Source: Desmodesmus armatus (lineage: Eukaryota > Chlorophyta > Chlorophyceae > Sphaeropleales > Scenedesmaceae). From it: a stretch of DNA of 64,000 nucleotides. The position numbers were made by a program, and so were the translations under genes. The stretch lies in the NCBI GenBank assembly GCA_007449985.2, contig VIIQ02000209.1, positions 119,800 through 183,799 of the forward strand, given 5' to 3'. The notes beneath the pieces are model-generated. The model made no database searches, was not told the DNA's origin, and saw nothing but the letters and a program-made list of their open reading frames with translations. Positions 12,994 to 22,396 of this stretch are shown one piece after another; positions within the stretch are counted from its first letter, which is position 1, and each line of letters opens with the position of its first letter.

Positions 12994-14155
12994 GTTGGTG
13001 CCTAGCAAGTGTGTTAGTGTAGTGTGTGTTGTCTGGTATCTATGCCAGAAGGCAATGCAGGCAGGCTTCTCCAGCACCCACTGTAGGCTGCTTACCTGAT
13101 ATTGCATCAATATTGTGCAGCCGCATGTGCCGCACGGGTTGTTGAACACGATGTCTCAACATGATGCTTGTGCGACAAGATGCCTCAACAAGATACCCAC
13201 ATGACCCCCACACTTGCAGGCCCTGGCACGGCACTCATGCTGTCAGGCCCTGCAGCACACAGCATACGCAAGTGTGCACCTTGTCCCCCCCCTCCCCCCC
13301 ACCCCCCACCCAACCCACAATACGTCAAGCTCCCCCCCCCCCCTCGCCCGCTCCCCCCAGTCACCCACGCACTCCCCTCCCCCCTCACAGACACACCAGC
13401 AGCCTTACCCCCCCCCCCCCCGGGGTGGGGGGCACACACACACACACGCCCTGCCTCACCATTTGGCGTGCAAAGCGGCCGCACTGTGAAGGGAACTTCC
13501 GCTCGACTGACAGCACCGGGGGCACAGTGACATCGTCCGCATCAACAAAGTCGTGATCCATGTTGCTCAGGAACCACCACAGCTTGAAGCCTGGACAGCA
13601 GATGGAGCGGGGGGGGGGGGGGAATGGTGGTGGTGGTGGTGAGCAAGAGGGGTGACAGCACGCGGGGCACGGTGAGGTCGGCCGCATCAAATTCGTGATC
13701 CATGTTTGACAGGAACCACCACACTTTGAAGCCTGGACAGGGGGGGGGTGCCAGGAGGAGGGGCGAAGGGGGGGGGGGGGGGCAGCAAGGGGAGGGGGGA
13801 CATCAGTGTAGGAAAGGAGGATGGATAAGACAGCTGAGAATAGAAGGCCCCTACCTCCCAATGTGATTTGCCACCCCCCCCCCCCCGCGCCCTGCCCTTC
13901 CCTGTTTGACTCACCCACTTTCCTCCAGCCGGCCCTTGCAGCCGGTGTGATGGAGCCAGGGCCTGTCCCATCGGGTGTCAGCAGCCAGTTGGTAGGTGCA
14001 TCAGAGGTGGCCTTGAGTGAAGCGTCTGAAGGAACAGGGGGCCAGGAAACGATCTGTGCGCTGCACTGCTGCTGCAGCAGCAGCACTGCCAGAGCAGTAA
14101 GGGTCAGCAGCATGCTGCTGGGTGCCCTGAAGACTGTTGCGCGGGGTGACAGCAT
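4377..14155 (-). CDS. Unrecognised secreted multi-exon protein
   Basis: I do not recognise the family. ATG at 14155 opens a typical signal peptide: MLSPRATVFRAP, then a hydrophobic core LLTLTALAVLLLQQQ and a likely cleavage after CSA-Q. Exons readable downstream with GT/AG borders include GFKLWWFLSNMDHDFVDADD (about 13594), NPCGTCGCTILMQYQ (about 13140), CWNGVDRRFNLVTGAWMNEN (about 12270), YKKAVDWAQPLDD (about 11140), AVLYQVTLEARTQG (about 10620), DGPGRLPDPTEPLHANV (about 9740), VPPSDMVNLLAAHSTACF (about 8900), CFLPADAEFAARADTLAYL (about 7350), TCTNGTSQWMPFQIITNANL (about 7180) and WYPNQKQPTQAVGYEFGVRT (about 5790). The tail is Ala-rich and ends at 4377. Several short exons contain cysteine pairs, which fits disulfides in a secreted or wall protein. 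It is not a pherophorin by any motif I can see. Almost every exon has tandem copies (separate entries), so the true splice form is uncertain. Confidence 0.6.
4615..4634. repeat. 20-bp perfect palindrome in the Ala-rich 3' exon
   Basis: A perfect self-complementary 20-mer centred on CCCGGG, flanked on both sides by GGTGTCA/TGACACC arms. It is in frame in the Ala-rich last exon of the secreted-protein gene and may be chance. Confidence 0.8.
4711..4760. repeat. (GCT)n poly-Ala codon run
   Basis: About 17 GCT triplets on the plus strand. In the minus-strand gene frame they encode a poly-Ala stretch in the C-terminal exon, preceded by VADPK and followed by VPESIV. Confidence 0.85.
5017..5106. repeat. 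(AGC)30 microsatellite
   Basis: About 30 uninterrupted CAG-type triplets just upstream of the last exon of the minus-strand gene. Depending on splicing it is intronic or encodes poly-Leu, poly-Ala or poly-Cys. The acceptor-like CTCACCTGTCC context at 5008 suggests it sits in the intron. Confidence 0.85.
5365..6470 (-). repeat. Tandem copies of exon parts (3' exon cluster)
   Basis: The block GCTGCTTTTGGTTGGGGTACC (plus strand; minus-strand product WYPNQKQPTQAVGYEFGVR) occurs near 5550 and 5775. A diverged remnant (AGCCTGCTGGAATG) lies at 5370. The adjoining segment TTCTTCTGACCGTCAGCCCC with GGTTCTTGGGGGTCAGGCCG (minus-strand RAGLTPKTLCPPTTGADGQK) occurs near 5840, 5965, 6110, 6245 and, truncated, 6400. 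Copies are separated by long C or G runs and GACAGGGATAATGT linkers, so exon and intron edge were duplicated together. Confidence 0.8.
6671..7205 (-). repeat. Four tandem copies of one exon end
   Basis: The donor-side motif CACCTGTTGCAGAG (plus strand) recurs at 6671, 6847, 6980 and 7131. On the minus strand each copy encodes a variant of TSQWxPFQIITNANLCNR ending in a GTGAG- or GTGTG-type donor followed by a G run. The 7131 copy is fused in frame to the large upstream exon (to about 7405). The other three begin at a CTGCAG acceptor that corresponds to GCGGGT in the parent. From acceptor to donor they are about 67, 72 and 73 bases, so they do not keep the same frame. Confidence 0.85.
7300..7650 (-). 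repeat. Two tandem copies of the ADAEFAARADTLAYL exon
   Basis: The minus-strand segment NAPRTATxxCFLPADAEF with AARADTLAYL is present at about 7310-7405 and again at 7530-7635 with substitutions (RVC versus QMC; LTALTTST versus LNALTIST). The spacer holds a (TG)n and a G run. Confidence 0.85.
7735..7900. repeat. Poly-G tract region in intron
   Basis: A run of about 27 G with two interruptions at 7749-7776 and a second run at 7887-7898. On the minus strand this is a C-rich intron. Such tracts are prone to slippage and to G-quadruplex formation. Confidence 0.8.
8287..8350. repeat. (CAG)n microsatellite with CGG interruptions
   Basis: About 15 CAG triplets changing into CGGCAG and CGGCGG. It lies immediately upstream (in gene sense) of the exon YDPDWARQLRTVTSGSDTRI and looks intronic. 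Confidence 0.8.
8632..8745. repeat. 57-bp tandem duplication
   Basis: GTGTCACCATCAGCACCAAC with ACACAGTACCCCTCAGCACAA is present at 8632 and 8689, a period of 57. It is intronic in the minus-strand gene. Confidence 0.85.
9490..10080 (-). repeat. Duplicated exons PGRLPDPTEPLHANV (x2) and YAGMLANARCQGPH (x3)
   Basis: DGPGRLPDPTEPLHANV is encoded on the minus strand at about 9503-9555 and again at 9700-9750. YAGMLANARCQGPH is encoded at about 9780-9826, with copies at about 9900-9945 and (as YAGMLATPGARGP) 10030-10075. The last two copies lack the EFRPGRTDASGV extension of the first. The spacers repeat GGTACATACAGCAGTTTGAT and CAG runs, so exon plus intron was amplified. Confidence 0.85.
10600..10850 (-). 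repeat. Two copies of exon AVLYQVTxEARTQG
   Basis: The minus-strand product LQAVLYQVTLEARTQG is at about 10595-10640 and LQAVLYQVTIEARTQG at about 10797-10842. The first continues into LPSATFADVMM. The spacer holds an 18-G run and GTGTGGGTGTGGG. Confidence 0.85.
11110..11760 (-). repeat. Four copies of exon YKKAVDWAQPLDD
   Basis: The plus-strand block CCAAAGGCTGCGCCCAGTCA with ACCGCCTTCTT is at 11118, 11319 and 11500, and as CCACAGGCTGCGCCCAATCC at 11705. The copies at 11319 and 11500 carry CTACCAGC where the others have GTACCTGC, which breaks the YKK motif and the acceptor context, so these two look decayed. Each is followed by a long G run. Confidence 0.85.
11975..12395 (-). repeat. Two copies of exon CWNGVDRRFNLVTGAWMNEN
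   Basis: The full exon at about 12200-12395 encodes GCNGSLRKEVGPCLRGPGCW, then NGVDRRFNLVTGAWMNENVF and AALES. A second copy at about 11975-12115 encodes GCWMGVDRRFNLV-GAWMNET with a one-codon difference and a diverged 5' part. Either these are two real repeated modules or one is an unused intronic copy. Confidence 0.8.
12392..12448. repeat. (CAG)n microsatellite
   Basis: About 15 CAG triplets, the last interrupted by CGG, directly at the 5' (gene-sense) side of the CGTFDVGNTG exon. Confidence 0.8.
12914..12990. repeat. (CAG)26 microsatellite
   Basis: About 26 CAG triplets upstream in gene sense of exon FFGILRHQIRMPFHE (about 12845-12890). Probably intronic. Confidence 0.85.
13460..13740 (-). 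repeat. Two copies of exon GFKxWWFLSNMDHxF
   Basis: The complete exon (about 13460-13594) encodes GFKLWWFLSNMDHDF, then a VERKFPSQCGRFARQM end and a GTGAGG donor. The second copy (about 13655-13737) encodes GFKVWWFLSNMDHEF and stops matching after VPRVLS. Both have a CTGTCCAG acceptor. Confidence 0.85.
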
Positions 14156-14780
14156 GTTTGCTGCTTTTGAACTGCAGTGAGAGACAGCAGCAGGGGAAGA
14201 ACAGTGACAACAGCGAGTCAGAGAGGGGGCGGTCGCGGATCGTCAGATCCATGATGGGCATCTCTGCAGTGGCTGCTGTACTGTCGCCCTGAAGAGTTAG
14301 GATATTTCTAGCTGTGCATGATGTTTTACGAGAGCTCTGAACTGGCTCTGTTCACCGCTGTGTCAAAGTAACCCCGTCTGATCGCCAGAATGAAATTGCA
14401 GTGCCAGATGGAAACGCTTACCAAGTTTCCTGGGCTCTTCAGGCGCCGATACGCAAGCGTCTCCGCTGCTGCTGTTTGCTTGACCTGCGCTGATTGTTGG
14501 GCTGGGGTGCCAAAACAGTAGCTATGCCAGCAATACCATCGTCTGAGTAGGCGGATAACCTTGTGGGACACTTGCGATATCCTAAATGCGACTGCAGGGA
14601 ACAGCGATAGAAGCTGACTGTGTGTCATCGACGTGTATGTCGAGCTCAAGTCAATCAGCCACGAAGTACGACCGGCCGAAGTGAGCCCAGATCCCAGCAG
14701 ATCTCAGCCTCAGCGGTGTCAGCAGTAACAACAAGAATGATTCGTCCACTAATTGATGAAGACTAGCACATGTGGTGGTG
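14156..14780. other. 5' flank of the secreted-protein gene
   Basis: This holds the presumed promoter and 5' leader of the minus-strand gene. A minus-strand frame of 107 codons at 14326-14649 has no recognisable features. No TATA box is certain. Confidence 0.4.
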
Positions 14781-14788
14781 CGTCTGAC

Positions 14789-14801
14789 CAGTGTTGCCGA
14801 T
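14789..14801 (+). repeat. Left terminal inverted repeat
   Basis: CAGTGTTGCCGAT, preceded by target duplication CGTCTGAC at 14781-14788. Confidence 0.9.
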
Positions 14802-14914
14802 TGAGGCGATTTGGCGGATTGCAGGCGATATTTGGCCCTCAAAATAGGCCTAAATCGCCCAGCGGGGGTTTTATTCGGTACTATGAGGCAAGCGTTCTGG
14901 GAGGGGGCCTATGA

Positions 14915-14982
14915 GGCGCCGAAGGCGCCTCGCAATTGGGTGTCGGGAGGCTGACGTAGTGAATTGGGATATGCTAATTGGG
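14915..14982. repeat. Left subterminal hairpin and AATTGGG repeats
   Basis: A GGCGCC-GAA-GGCGCC stem-loop (14915-14929) is followed by three AATTGGG motifs (14934, 14962, 14976). Subterminal repeats of this kind often bind transposase; that role is inferred. Confidence 0.5.
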
Positions 14983-15473
14983 TCATGTCTGTCTGCATAA
15001 ACTGTGATTTTGTAAGTTATGTTAATTGACCGAAGCGAATTTGATGCTTGCGTGGAAGCAGCCACGGTCCTGTGGGTGCGCGCTAAAAACTGCTTATGCA
15101 ACACCGCAGCGAACACATGGATATTGGGCACTTTTCCTTCTAGCAAATTCAGGTCCAGTATATAGTGATGGTAGCGCATGCGCTCTAATGGCCCTAGCAC
15201 GGCCACAGCACAATCGCATGCAACCAAAACGCTCCAACAGTGGTGACAGTGAGCTGCAATGCAACTGTAATGGGACTTCAAATGAGTAATCAGCCCTGCA
15301 CATGCGGAAAAGCTGCATGGACAGCAAAGATGGACAGCACCAACACTACACAACACCACTGGCTGCATGAAGAACAGCAACTGTCAAACCTTGTAACAAA
15401 CTTCACACAAACAGCAACCCACACAGCCCAGACTGCGCAACACAGGACTCGCAGAGCGACTGCTGGACTCCAC

Positions 15474-18400
15474 TCAAGAACGCTTCGGCTTGTAGTGCCT
15501 ATTCTTTGGGCAGGCCACCGCCTTTGTGTAATCTGCAGGCTGCACCTGTTTGTCACCCCACTGCTTCTTGCACACAGAGCACTTGCAGAAAGGGCACCCG
15601 TCTTGCTCTGGTGCCTTCTGGTGGTCACCATCCATGACGACAGCTGCAGGGTGCACCTTTGCCGCAGCCACGGTGAGCTTGGCCCCATCGCCGGACCGCT
15701 TCAGCTGTGTGCAAGGAACACACACCTTCGAGCCGCCCTTGCCCCCCTTCCCCTTCCCGTAGCCTGCTGCTGTGGCCTTGCTGCTCTTCTTGCTGCTGTG
15801 ACCACCAGGTGGAGGCTGGCGGAGTGCTGCAAAGGCCCCCAACCCTCCGCTGGGCAGTCTGCTGCTACCAGTGCCACCACCTGCTGCTGCTGCCGCTGCT
15901 GCTGCCGACATGCTGCCTGCACCATCCCCGCCCCCCGCTGCTGCCACACCCGCTGCTACTGCTGCCTGCCTGTTGGCCCTGCCATCACCGGCTGTAGCTG
16001 TAGCTGCTAGCGCCGACGATGCTGCTGCCTTGCTGGCACTGCGGCTGCCAGCCTTTGCTGCTGATGTGCCGACAGTAGCAGCACCAGCAGCGGCAGCAGC
16101 AGCAGGGGGGACATGTCAAGTGTTGCTGCGCCAATCACATCCCTGTTGGCCCCGTCCTCTGCTGCTGCTGCTGCATTGTCACCAGCCGGCAGTTCCCTCC
16201 TCACCGCATTGGCAAGTGCCTGCAGGCCTGGCGGCAAATCCTGGAAGCTGCCTGCATGCTGCACGCACTCCCGGAGGATTGTGCCCAGCACCTCCTCCAG
16301 GTCCAACTGCTGCTGCTGTGGGTCTGAGGCTGCCTCGACTGCGGCCTGCACACCCGCTGCGTGTGCCTGTGACACGGTGTGCACCAGGTGCTTGTTGTAC
16401 GCCTTCAGGTGTGAGGGGTGCTTGAAGGTCAGGTTGCGGCCGCCGTTGTGGGTGAGGTTTGCTACCACAGCCTCGTTGAAGGCACGGGCGGCAGCCACCT
16501 GCAGGGCAAAGGACGGCCATACATGTTCAGAACAGTAGTATGATCTCAGACATGGGGGCTCCACCACAGCAGTGCATGGTTGCTTGGCCTTGCAGAAAGT
16601 CACATATGCGGGGTCAAGGGGGGGGGTTCCTGTATTCCGGTTCCGGAAGAAAGGGGAGGGTCAGGTGGAAGGGGGGGGGGGGCGAGGGGAGGGGGAAGGG
16701 GGCAGGGCCGGGGGAGGGGGGAGGGAGGGAGGGAGGGAGGGAGGAGGGAGGGAGGGAGGGAGGGAGGGAGGGAGAGAGAGAGGGAGGGAGGTGAGAGGAG
16801 GGAGGGGGCAGGCGGGTAGTGGGAAAGAGGGGAGAGAGGGAAAGGCGGGGCATGGGGGGGGCGGGGGGGGGGGGGGGATACAACGGGCAGGGGGGGGGGG
16901 CTGGGGGGGCGGGCGTGATAGGGTTTGGTGCGGACACTTGCACCATAATAAGTATAATGCCACAACAGTCACAACACAGACACAGTACGTGTGTCCAGGC
17001 TCTGCAAACTGGGCAACACAGCCTTCCTGCCCTCCGGCATCACCACTCACCCAGTCAACTTGCGCATGCCCGCTCCTTTGCTGCTGCTCCTGCACCACCA
17101 CAGTGAACATCTCCGCATCATCTGATGTCTCCACTGGCCCCAGATAGTCTGGTACACCAGCTCCCTGCCCTGCTGCACACGCTGTTCCACCCAGTCAGGC
17201 ACCAGCTGCGTGTGATCACCCTTAGTGTGGTGCTGTGGGTGTGCATGGCTGTGGGGCTGCGCGTGGCCTTTGCGTGTGTGCGCACCCTTGTGGGCCCCTG
17301 CATGCCCCCCCCTTGCTGATGCTGCTGCGGGGGCGGCAGCTGCCGCTGCTGCTGCGCCAGCTTTTGAGTGCCCAGCAGCACCGCTGCGCTGCTTCTTGGT
17401 CGGGGGGCTCAGTGTCAGCACCCTCACCATCTGTCTGCAGCCTGATTGTGGCAGCTACACCCAGTGATGCTGTGCGGCGCTGACTGTGGGGTGCGGATGG
17501 CTGCTGCCCACTCTGCTGCGCTTCCTCATCTTCGTCAGCAGAGTCTGCATCTGTCACTTTCGGCAGTTCTGCGTGGCTGCGCTTTCTGCCAGGGTGTTTC
17601 GCAGTGCGAGCACCCTCTGGGCCTGCTGCTGCTGCTGCTGCTGCTGCTGCAGCAGACTGTGCCTGCCATGCCTCCTCCTCCTGCTGCTGCTGCTGCAGCA
17701 GCAGACTCCGTCTGTGTCCTGTCTCCTGCTGCTGCTGTTGGGGCATGTGGAGGTGCTGCGTACGCAGCTGCTGCCTGGAACTCTGCTTCCAGGTCCCACT
17801 CCCGGTCAGCACATGCGTGTGGGTCTGGACCCGCCTCTGCTTCTGCATCCGCCGCTGCTGCTGCTTTGTCTGCCTCTGCCTTGGCAGCTTTGGTCCGATC
17901 AGGGTTGACCATGGCCTGCACAGGACAACACGTTGGCAGACAGCAGGGCAGGGAAATCATGACTTGTGAGGTGGTCGAGTAATAGACTGCTACTACACTA
18001 AGTGTATATCGCTGTGGCGATGGCGGTCCCACAACAGATCAGACCACCACCAACATGCCGGCAAGTGCTGTGCGACTCAGTGTGCCAACAGATGGGCACG
18101 CAGCTTCTGTTCATGTACATACAGTACAGCGGGATGTACAGAAGAAATCACAACAAGCAGCCAAGCATGTCACTGGAGCATTGCAGTTGCAACTCACCTC
18201 CAGGCCATCAATGTCCATGCATGGTATGCTGGGCGCTGCGCCAATGCTGCGGCACACATCATTGATCTTGAACCCTAGCGGCATGTCACGGAAGTCACGG
18301 TAGAGACGTGCTGCATCTGCCAGTGGCCCTCCTGCCTTCTTGTCTGCTGCCAGTGCCAGCTCCAGCTTGATGTTGTAGTTGTAGCCGGCGACACGGTCTG

Positions 18401-21400
18401 ACATCACACCTGAACGCACACGCGATGTGCAAGCAGATTGCCAGACAGTGTAAGACCATGCGACGATCACGGGTTGTGTGCAAGCCGCCTGCAACCACCA
18501 ACAAACTGAAGGCAGCGGCTGAAACACACTGCCAGACTAGCAGCCAGTCTGACGATGACAGGTACTCACCGTCTGCCATCTCCTCTGTCATCTTGCCGGT
18601 TGTGGCCAAGGCATGCTCAGCCACCCTGTTGGCCACCTCCACCTTTGGGCTGCCCCGCATGGCCCGCACAACTCCAAGCCATCACTGTTGGGGCCTAGGT
18701 GGTAGTACATCTCCCTGCCGGAGGGGTCTGGAGTCACAGCAAACAGGACACCAACAACAGAGAGACAGTGTGTGTAAGCAACTGAGACCAACCAACAAAT
18801 CATATGTGTCTGTTAATACCTGGCTCGGGGTTGACACCTTACAACCAGCCATTGCAGCTCAGCTTTGTGTGCTCTGGTGTGTGTGCATGCGTGCGTGCAT
18901 GTATGCATGCGTATGTACGCACATGGATGCATGTGAGGATAGGGACACCCCGGCACACAGTACAACTACAGGCTGGCAGTTGCAAAAACCAATAGCTACT
19001 CCTGTTTTATGAGTGGTCTTACCGCTCAGGAAGCCGTCGCGCGTCAGGTCCTTCTGGTGCCCAAAGACCCTCTGGAACTTGTCCAGGCCCTCTGGCCGCC
19101 GGACACCAGCAACCTGCCGTTGGCATCTGTGAAGATGGCTGCTGTGTAGACGTACTTGTTGAGCCAGCCGTCAAGGCGAGCCACCTGCTCATCTGCAGGC
19201 AGGTACACCCGTTCCACGGTGTTCTGCCAGGTCTTCAGAGGCAGTTTCTTCACCAGCGCATCCACACTCCAGTTGGCGTACACCTTGTTCTTCTCCTTGT
19301 AGACACGCACAGCATCGGCCAGCTGCTTTACGTTGAACTTGAAGAACACCATGGCCAGGTCCTTGATGGCGGCAGCTGCAGTAACAAAGTACAGCAGCGA
19401 ATATCAGGAGGCAGATACGCAGCATGTGGCGCGAGTGTCTTAGTGAAGCAAAAACAAGAATCTGGCACTGGTTACCACAGTTTTCAGGCCTTTCGAAAAC
19501 GACATGCAGGTGCCTCGATTCTGCCAATCAAATACAAGTTGAGAACAGACCAAGTGAATACAGAGATTGAGCTGGGGCCACTTACGGTACTGCTCATGTA
19601 GCTTGTCCAGCAGTGGGCCGATCCTGCTGAAGATGATGTGGCCCACATCCATCTTGACGACAGCACCTGTAAAGATGCCGCCCAGCACGCCTGCCATGGA
19701 GCGTGGGTCATCCACGTACACCAGCTCAATCGGCTGCAGCAGGCAATGAAAGGTACAGAGCCAGCACAACAACATTGCATGAATGTTGGGTTCATGTCAC
19801 CCAACCTGCTACACTTTTTCCAAGCCTCTTGCCACACCTTCACTGTGACAGCCCTTCAACACCCACTGCCACAGTCTTGCACCCAGTTTCCGCAATGTTG
19901 CTGGCTGTGCAACCCCCCTCCATGCTCTCCCCCTTGCTCACAATAACCCCTCCCCAGCCCCTCCCCCCTCACAACACACACGCACACACGCATGCGCACC
20001 TGCCTTTCCCCACTGCAAGTGAACTCAACACAGCCTCAGCAACATGTGCACTCAACAGCAACCCACCTCTCCTCTATCATCCTCCTTTGCGTACAGCGCC
20101 AGCAGCTGCGTCCGCACCTCATCAAGGCTGGTGCTGTACACCTTCCAGTGCCCCACGATGTTGCCGCTGGCACCACAAGCCATGAGCATGCCCTTGAAGG
20201 ACCCCTGCATGCGCTTGGCCACCTCCATCACATGATCCAGGGCCAGCACTCCCTCGGTGCGCTCACTGGCCTGCAGCAGGCTCTGCAGCTGCCACCGGCC
20301 CATGCCTACTGCTTTGTAAGCAGCCGTGGCAAGGGCGGGGTCAAGCCTCTGGTAATCAAACCCTGCTGGATCCCATGGCCCCTTCCAAGGCCCCGGCGCT
20401 GGCAAGCTGCTGATGTCACTGCCACCGTCGTCACGACTGCTGCTGTCACCCCTGCTTGCGTCCTTGTCTGCCGCTGCCGCTGCCACTGCCGCTGCCGGAC
20501 GTTTGGGAAAGAAGCTTGCCAGGAGGGACTGCTTTGGGCGGGGTGCAGTTGCAGCAGCAGTTTCAACTGCTGCTGCCGGAGCTGCTGCTCCAACTGTTTT
20601 TGACAGCTCATGTACCAGCGTCCCTTGGCGCCGCTGCTTCCTGTAAAGCTGAGTCTGGTACAGAAACTCCAGCTGGGCAGCCCTGCACAGGAGACAGTAA
20701 GCACACCACCGTTGGTGCTATTGGCAGTGTGAACGTGACTGAACGGAACTGCCAGCTGCGCGCCTGCTGAGCTCCCTAGCTGGTCAACCCCGCCAATCTG
20801 CTGCTGCAGACACCCAAACAGTGAATCTGACAGTGCTGCAGCAACCTAGGTACAGGGGCTGGCAAGCCTTGGTGGAAGGTGGAAGAATGGAAGATGGAAG
20901 CACAGCCCACTCACCTCTTGACAACAGCCTCGTTGCGGTGTGCTGCAAACTCAGAGATGGCCTTCCCAGTGCTGCGGGCACGTGCAATCCTGTCTGCCAG
21001 CTCCCAAGTGACACCGCTCTTGTGGCTGGTGTAGGCCCAAGGGACATGCTCCAAGACCACAGCCTCGAAGTTGAGGGCCATGAAGTCAGGGTGCATGGTG
21101 CTGAAGACATAGTCTGCAGTTCACAAACAGGAAGGGGGGGGGTCATGCATGTTTTACTAACAGATGCAATTCACTGTCATCATGTCATGAATGTTATAAA
21201 ACTGACTCATATGCTGCACCTGATTGCCCGATCATGGTAGGCATCTCTGCAGGTGTTGCGCCGTGCATCATGCTGGTGAGCAGTGAGACGTTCATGCAGC
21301 CAATACATACCCTGGGCTGAGTGCTGTGGGCAACCCTTGCAGCGGGCCTTCATGTGCAGCACACGGAAGTCCTCCTCACACCCTAGCACACGGTGTGTCC

Positions 21401-21925
21401 CTTGGGCCAGGCCGGCCCCCTCCAAACCCTCGCGCAGGCACTTGGGGCATTTGGGGGCTCCCGAAAGCAGATGATTGAACATGACCTGCAGCAAACAGCT
21501 AGCCTGTGTTAGCAGTTGGTAAGTCCATATGTGACGGCAAGCCATCAACAGCCTGGATACAGCCTGGCACCATGACGCAACACATTCACTCACACATGAG
21601 GTGCTTTCAGTGGCCGTCCCAGCAACTGTGATAAATCGTGATGCTGTTGATCATACAGTAGACTCCCACACATTACGCGCAGGCCTTGGCTCCTGTTCAA
21701 CCCCGTGCAAAGTGGGTGACACACTGATCTGCTGCTCTTCCCTGTGGACAGCTGAGGCCAGTAAACTCACCAGAGGGTGGTGCACGTAAAACCGCTGCCC
21801 ATAGGTATAGATGTCATCAAGACTGGCATCTGAAATGAAGGCGGGGTGTCCGCAGAGACGTGCCATCCATCCACCCTGCTGCTGCAGCTCATCCCACCAC
21901 TTGGACTTGCTGGCCAGCCTGCTGA
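15474..21925 (-). CDS. Transposase-like gene with zinc-binding N-terminus (DUF6729-like), frameshifted
   Basis: Minus-strand multi-exon gene inside the 7.6-kb transposon; the first exon was not found. In order: KWWDELQQQGGWMARLCGHP and DDIYTYGQRFYVHHPL (about 21925-21778); a Cys exon with CPKC, CEED and CKGC (about 21485-21310); TSHKSGVTWELADRIARARS (about 21115-20913); GNIVGHWKVYSTSLDEVRTQ (about 20690-20070); IELVYVDDPRSM and VVKMDVGHIIF (about 19740-19588); a helical exon (about 19376-19020); PKVEVANRVAEHALATTGKM (about 18740-18586); YNYNIKLELALAADKK (about 18410-18198); then low-complexity parts and a Cys-rich end CPFCKCSVCKKQWG, stop at 15474. YVDDP and KMDVGH could be two acidic residues of a DDE/RNase-H-like core (inference). 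Resemblance to the DUF6729 Cys module is from memory of the family. One-base losses near 19095, 18665 and 17140 break the frame, so this copy may be dead or the sequence may contain errors. Confidence 0.68.
16625..16925. repeat. G-rich (GGGA)n tract in transposon intron
   Basis: About 300 bases of G runs with GGGAGGGAGGGA repeats (16720-16790) and a final poly-G. It could form G-quadruplexes on the plus strand. On the gene sense strand it is a C-rich intron between exons. Confidence 0.8.
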
Positions 21926-22275
21926 GCTGTACTGAACTTTAACTTCAGGAAGCTTGGATTGCAGCACCTCTCTGCATTTCGTCTCAGCCAGGGCAGGCCT
22001 TGGTTGCTGATGAGACCTGCTGTTGGCGATTGGGGCCTGTGGCTGCCTTCATCGCGTCAAAGCGGGGTCACGAATAATCTTTTAACTGACTGCGTTTCGT
22101 ATGGAGTTGCTGACGAGTCCCATGCCTGACTGGACGAGCACTGTCAGCAGATCAGCAGCGAGTCCGTTGTGGTTGTGTGTGGATACGTTGGCGTTGGTAA
22201 GCAAAGCAGAACGTAACCGAATAAACCAAACGTTCGGTGCAGGCAGCTGGCACTGGGCGCCACTGTGCTGCAGGT

Positions 22276-22309
22276 GAATTCGGTCACTGAATTCGGTCCG
22301 AATTCGGTC
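22276..22309. repeat. Right subterminal triple GAATTCGGTC
   Basis: GAATTCGGTC occurs at 22276, 22289 and 22300, just inside the right end. This looks like a set of protein-binding sites for the transposase (inference). Confidence 0.65.
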
Positions 22310-22383
22310 CCTCATAGTACCCCTTCAACTGCCACTGAACCGCCTAGACTTCGCCTTGGTGAGGCGATTTCCCACTCCAACCT

Positions 22384-22396
22384 ATCGGCAACACTG
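22384..22396 (-). repeat. Right terminal inverted repeat
   Basis: ATCGGCAACACTG, the exact reverse complement of the left end, followed by target duplication CGTCTGAC at 22397-22404. Confidence 0.9.

Larger units (their letters stand above)
14789..22396. mobile_element. 7.6-kb DNA transposon, 13-bp TIRs, 8-bp TSD
   Basis: The left end is CAGTGTTGCCGAT (14789-14801) and the right end its exact reverse complement (22384-22396). The flanking bases are the same octamer CGTCTGAC on both sides (14781-14788 and 22397-22404), a perfect target duplication. A second inverted match, GGTACTATGAGG, lies inside each end (14877-14888; complement 22310-22321). CAG-starting ends plus an 8-bp duplication are the hallmark of hAT-type insertions, but other 8-bp-TSD superfamilies also exist. 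The single large gene inside (minus strand, 15474 to about 21925) does not look like a canonical hAT transposase. Perfect TSDs imply a fairly recent insertion, about 0.6 kb upstream of the secreted-protein gene. Confidence 0.88.
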
